This document shows, piece by piece, positions 61,145-64,000 of a stretch of DNA of 64,000 nucleotides; position 1 is the stretch's first letter; every line of letters begins with the position of its first letter. The translations under genes were made by a program, and so were the position numbers. Location: positions 1 to 64,000 of the forward strand of contig JARGPB010000010.1 of assembly GCA_029212905.1 (NCBI GenBank), written 5' to 3'. The notes under the pieces are model-generated. The model saw nothing but the letters and a program-made list of their open reading frames with translations, had not been told where the DNA came from and searched no databases. Origin of the DNA: Thalassovita sp. Lineage in GTDB: Bacteria; Pseudomonadota; Alphaproteobacteria; Rhodobacterales; Rhodobacteraceae.

Positions 61145-62269
61145 TTATCGTTTGAAATTAGCAGGTATAAAGGGCAGCGCAGCAACCTGCACAGGCAGGC
61201 GCTTGCCACGCACTTCGCCGTACAGAAGCGTGCCGGGGGCAGACAGGTCCGCAGGCACATAGCCCATCGCCACGGGCCCGCCGACCGAGGGGCCAAACCC
61301 GCCCGAGGTCACATGCCCAACGGGATCACCGCCGTCGGCGTCGGCGAACAGTTGCACGCCTTCGCGCATCGGGGCGCGGCCTTCGGGGCGCAGGCCCACG
61401 CGGGACCGCAGCGCGCCCTTGTCCAGCTCGGTCAGGATACGGTCGGCACCGGGGAAACCCCCTGCGCGCGCGCCGCCCGTCCGGCGAATTTTTTGGATGG
61501 CCCAGGTCAGGCCGGCCTCGACCGGGGTGGTACCCGTGTCGATGTCGTGACCATAGAGGCACAGCCCCCCCTCGAGCCGCAGACTGTCGCGCGCGCCCAG
61601 GCCGATCGGCATCACGCTGTCATCCGCCAGCAGCATCCGGGCCAGCTCTTCGGCTTGCGGTGCGGGGACCGAGATTTCATACCCGTCCTCCCCGGTATAG
61701 CCCGAGCGCGACACCCAGCACTGTGCGCCACACAAATCAACCGTGGCAACATCCATGAATTTCATATCCGCGACGGCGGGGTTCAGGCGCGCCAGCGCTG
61801 CCTCGGATGCGGGACCTTGCAACGCCAGCAGCGCGCGGTCTTCGATCACCTCGATGGTGATTTCGGCGGGCAGGTTGACACGCAGATGCGCGATGTCAGC
61901 GTCCTTGCAGGCGGCGTTGACCACGACAAACAGGTGGTCGCCGCGATTGGCCAGCATCAGATCGTCCAGAATGCCGCCCTGATCATTGGTAAAAATCCCA
62001 TAGCGCTGACGATTCAGGCCCAGCCCGGCGATATTGACCGGCACCAGAGTTTCCAACGCCAGCGCCGCAGCGGCATAATCCGCCCCGCGCAGGATCACCT
62101 GACCCATATGGCTGACGTCGAACAATCCGGCGGCAGAGCGGGTGTGCAAATGTTCCTGCATCACCCCGGCGGCATATTGCACCGGCATTTCATACCCGGC
62201 GAACGGTACCATCTTGGCGCCCAGTTCGCGGTGCAGCCCATCCAGTGGCAGTGAATTCAAATCCGTCAT
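61145..62269 (-). CDS. gcvT: Aminomethyltransferase (glycine cleavage T protein)
   Basis: This 374-aa folate-binding protein of the GcvT fold has YAAGVMQEHLHTRSAAGLFD near the N-terminus, VSRSGYTGEDGYEI in the centre and the C-terminal barrel domain. It makes 5,10-methylene-THF and ammonia from the H-protein adduct. First gene of the operon, controlled by the riboswitch upstream. Confidence 0.97.
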   Translation of the reverse strand: MTDLNSLPLDGLHRELGAKMVPFAGYEMPVQYAAGVMQEHLHTRSAAGLFDVSHMGQVILRGADYAAAALALETLVPVNIAGLGLNRQRYGIFTNDQGGILDDLMLANRGDHLFVVVNAACKDADIAHLRVNLPAEITIEVIEDRALLALQGPASEAALARLNPAVADMKFMDVATVDLCGAQCWVSRSGYTGEDGYEISVPAPQAEELARMLLADDSVMPIGLGARDSLRLEGGLCLYGHDIDTGTTPVEAGLTWAIQKIRRTGGARAGGFPGADRILTELDKGALRSRVGLRPEGRAPMREGVQLFADADGGDPVGHVTSGGFGPSVGGPVAMGYVPADLSAPGTLLYGEVRGKRLPVQVAALPFIPANFKR

Positions 62270-62373
62270 GGCGTCCCCTGTGCATCCCCAGTTTTCACGA
62301 AACCGGCAGTGCGCTGACCATGGTCAAACCCCTTCCGGCATCACACCCGCCACGCATGTGACGGAACACTTGA

Positions 62374-62530
62374 TGCCCCCTCTGTCCCTTCGCCTGAGAT
62401 CGCTATCCCTTCGGCGGACGCGTCTGGCGCGCCTCTCTCCAGAGTCTTGTTTGACTGATCGGTCCTGAGGCCTGAGAGTTTCCGGGGCGGTTGCTCCTTC
62501 GGCACCGGGCAAGCCCGGTTCTCCCGATCA
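62374..62530 (-). promoter_or_regulatory. Tandem glycine riboswitch
   Basis: On the minus strand, upstream of gcvT, two aptamers are recognisable. The first has GGGAGAACC..., CCGAAGGAGCAA and AACTCTCAGGC...AGGACC; the second has GGAGAGAGGCGC, CCGAAGGGATAGC and ATCTCAGGCGAAGGGACAGA. These are the conserved elements of the glycine aptamer. The tandem form allows cooperative sensing; glycine binding turns on the gcv operon. The edges are approximate. Confidence 0.92.
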
Positions 62531-62579
62531 GATGGGAATCTGATTAGACGAGTCGTCTTCTTACGGCAAGGGGTCGTTT

Positions 62580-63035
62580 TCAGGCCCGGCAGGCGATAGG
62601 CGACATGATTTCGATCAGCGCGTCGTTTCCGCAGACCAATTCATCCAGCGTAATATCGTCCATATAGCTGTAAAATGCATCGGCCGCGCCAGCGATTGCC
62701 AGCTTCAGGCGGCAGGCGTCCACCAGCGGACAAGTGTTGTCCACATCAGCAAAACATTCAGCGATTGGTACGCTGGATTCCAGTTCCCGAAAGACGTCAC
62801 CGATCTTGATCTGGCTCATTGGGCGGTTCAGTTCGATCCCGCCGTTGCGGCCACGTTGCGTATGCAAATAGCCCAACTGACCCAGTTGGTTGATAACCTG
62901 CGCCAAATGGTTTTCCGAGGCATTGCACCTTTCGGCGATTTCCGATTTGGTCACCAGGCGTCCCTCGTTCGATCCGCAAAACATGAGGACTCGGACAGCG
63001 ATATTGGTTCGTTTGGTGATACGCACAGGCGTCAT
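62580..63035 (-). CDS. nsrR: Rrf2-family regulator, NsrR-like
   Basis: This 151-aa winged-helix regulator begins MTPVRITKRTNIAVRVLM and has the three-Cys cluster CFADVDNTCPLVDAC (Cys spacing x7, x5) for an Fe-S centre. This pattern fits NsrR, the nitric-oxide sensor, more than IscR. Upstream lies a perfect FNR box, tying it to low oxygen. Symbol is a best guess. Confidence 0.85.
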   Translation of the reverse strand: MTPVRITKRTNIAVRVLMFCGSNEGRLVTKSEIAERCNASENHLAQVINQLGQLGYLHTQRGRNGGIELNRPMSQIKIGDVFRELESSVPIAECFADVDNTCPLVDACRLKLAIAGAADAFYSYMDDITLDELVCGNDALIEIMSPIACRA

Positions 63036-63085
63036 TCCCTTGGGTCAAAGTTGCCCGACACTGCCGAAAACTTGGGCGTTTGGGA

Positions 63086-63099
63086 TTGATATGGATCAA
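63086..63099. promoter_or_regulatory. FNR/FnrL binding site
   Basis: TTGAT-ATGG-ATCAA is a perfect match to the FNR consensus. It lies between the divergent Rrf2 regulator (51 bp away) and the gamma-glutamylcyclotransferase gene (21 bp before its ATG), and could control either by oxygen. Confidence 0.8.
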
Positions 63100-63119
63100 G
63101 AGCAGGAAATTTTATCTGT

Positions 63120-63731
63120 ATGCAAGATGTATTTTTCTTTGGTTACGGGTCCTTGGTGAACCGTCAAACCCACGATTACGGCGACGCCCATCCCGCCCGC
63201 GCCGGGGGCTGGCGGCGAATCTGGCGGCATACGGCGCTGCGGCCCGTGGCCTTTCTGACGGCCATCCCCGACCCCGACTGCGAGATCGACGGGTTGATCG
63301 CCCCGGTCCCAAATGGCGACTGGCGGGCGCTGGATGCGCGCGAACATGCCTATGATCGGGTCCGTCTAGAGGCCCTGCCCGCGCACCCCCTGCCCTTTGC
63401 GCCCGAGGTCGCGATCTATTCCATCCCCACCGGCAAACACGGCGCGCCGACGATGGCCCATCCGGTGTTGCTCAGCTATCTGGACGTGGTGGTGCAGGGC
63501 TATCTAAAGGAATTCGACGAGGCCGGCGTCACCCGATTTTTCGAAACGACCGAAGGCTGGGACGTGCCGATTCTGGACGACCGCGCCCATCCGCATTACC
63601 CGCGCCATCAGGTTCTCCCCCCCGAGGAAACCGCGCTGGTCGATCACTGGCTGACCCGTCTGGACGCCGCGGTGGTGCATCTGGATGACCACCCGCCCAT
63701 TCCACGCGCCACCGGCGACACCACCAGATAA
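63120..63731 (+). CDS. Gamma-glutamylcyclotransferase family protein
   Basis: This 203-aa protein has the BtrG/GGCT-like fold with FGYGSLVNRQT at the N-terminus, the substrate loop signature of the family, and LLSYLDVVVQGYL in the second half. The family forms 5-oxoproline from gamma-glutamyl compounds, or acts in related lactam chemistry. Start ATG at 63120. The nearby FNR box suggests oxygen control. Confidence 0.85.
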   Translation: MQDVFFFGYGSLVNRQTHDYGDAHPARAGGWRRIWRHTALRPVAFLTAIPDPDCEIDGLIAPVPNGDWRALDAREHAYDRVRLEALPAHPLPFAPEVAIYSIPTGKHGAPTMAHPVLLSYLDVVVQGYLKEFDEAGVTRFFETTEGWDVPILDDRAHPHYPRHQVLPPEETALVDHWLTRLDAAVVHLDDHPPIPRATGDTTR

Positions 63732-63740
63732 AACGCAAAA

Positions 63741-63760
63741 GGCCAGCCCCAAGGCTGGCC
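63741..63760. terminator. Bidirectional terminator before gltX end
   Basis: GGCCAGCC-CCAA-GGCTGGCC with flanking AAAA and TTATT, between two convergent genes. Confidence 0.85.
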
Positions 63761-63782
63761 CTTATTGATCATGTCAGCCAGA

Positions 63783-64000
63783 TCAGCGCGCGCGCACGAC
63801 CTGCAACAGGGGCATCAGATCGCCCATGTCCGGCCCGTGGCCCTGACCCGTCAGCGCCTTGCGCAGCGGCATGAACAGACCCTTGCCCTTGCGGCCTGTG
63901 GCCTCTTTCACCGCAGCGGTCCAGGTTTTCCAGGTGTCGTCCTGAAAAGGTGCCTCGGGCAGAAGGGTCATCGCCTGCGCGATAAATTCGCGGTCTTCGT
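63783..64000 (-). CDS. gltX: Glutamyl-tRNA synthetase, C-terminal part (partial)
   Basis: This 72-codon segment, open to the window edge, ends in TGRKGKGLFMPLRKALTGQ and GPDMGDLMPLLQVVRAR, matching the anticodon-binding C-terminus of bacterial GltX. The rest lies beyond the window. Stop TGA at 63783-63785. Confidence 0.88.
   Translation of the reverse strand, partial: EDREFIAQAMTLLPEAPFQDDTWKTWTAAVKEATGRKGKGLFMPLRKALTGQGHGPDMGDLMPLLQVVRAR

Overview
The window looks like the chromosome of a marine-type alphaproteobacterium of the Rhodobacterales (roseobacter group). The evidence is high GC with strong C/G third-position bias in the backbone, the gene order murA - DUF2948 - hisD - UPF0262 - phosphatase - infA - maf - rng - yacG, a class I (archaeal-type) lysyl-tRNA synthetase, a gcvT-gcvH-gcvP operon under a tandem glycine riboswitch, and a perfect FNR/FnrL box. 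This placement is inference from family and gene-order knowledge; no search was run.

Layout. Positions 1-760 hold an unrecognised ORF beside a tRNA-Phe gene. Positions 1044-10250 are backbone: a cytochrome P450, then a long minus-strand cluster running from a small basic protein and murA down to yacG. A tRNA-Thr gene (10362-10436) marks the left edge of a 25-kb integrated mobilizable element (about 10431-35438) bounded by two copies of the 7-bp sequence GCACCAT. From 35439 to the end is backbone again: lepA, a universal stress protein, ettA, rpiB, nadD, dacB, lysS, a beta-helix protein, thioredoxin, cold-shock protein, an FtsX-type ABC exporter, the glycine cleavage system, an NsrR-like Rrf2 regulator, a gamma-glutamylcyclotransferase and the 3' end of gltX.

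The element. On its left arm are a large serine recombinase and a tightly packed minus-strand run of small membrane proteins plus a VirD4/TraG-like coupling ATPase. On its right arm are MobC and a relaxase. The middle carries defence-type cargo: an unrecognised protein overlapping an ankyrin-repeat protein, a highly structured 640-bp non-coding stretch, a complete type I restriction-modification system (hsdM-hsdS-hsdR), a thymidylate-synthase-like enzyme overlapping an aGPT-pyrophosphorylase clade 3 protein, a HigB-like toxin with an HTH-ImmA/IrrE fusion partner, and an ArdC-type antirestriction protein behind a structured leader. No T4SS channel genes are seen, so it is best read as an integrative mobilizable element.

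Most notable observation. The recombinase stop codon lies inside the tRNA-Thr gene, so its last codon and stop come from the chromosome. At the other end of the element an open frame of 52 codons starts exactly at the second GCACCAT, in the same reading frame, and ends by overlapping the start of mobC. Joining the two ends, as in the excised circle, would give a recombinase about 50 residues longer whose stop overlaps mobC. This would make one continuous transfer-recombinase-mobilization transcription unit that integration breaks. The second most interesting item is the two-gene thymidylate-synthase-like / aGPT-pyrophosphorylase module, which suggests a nucleotide or DNA base modification system.
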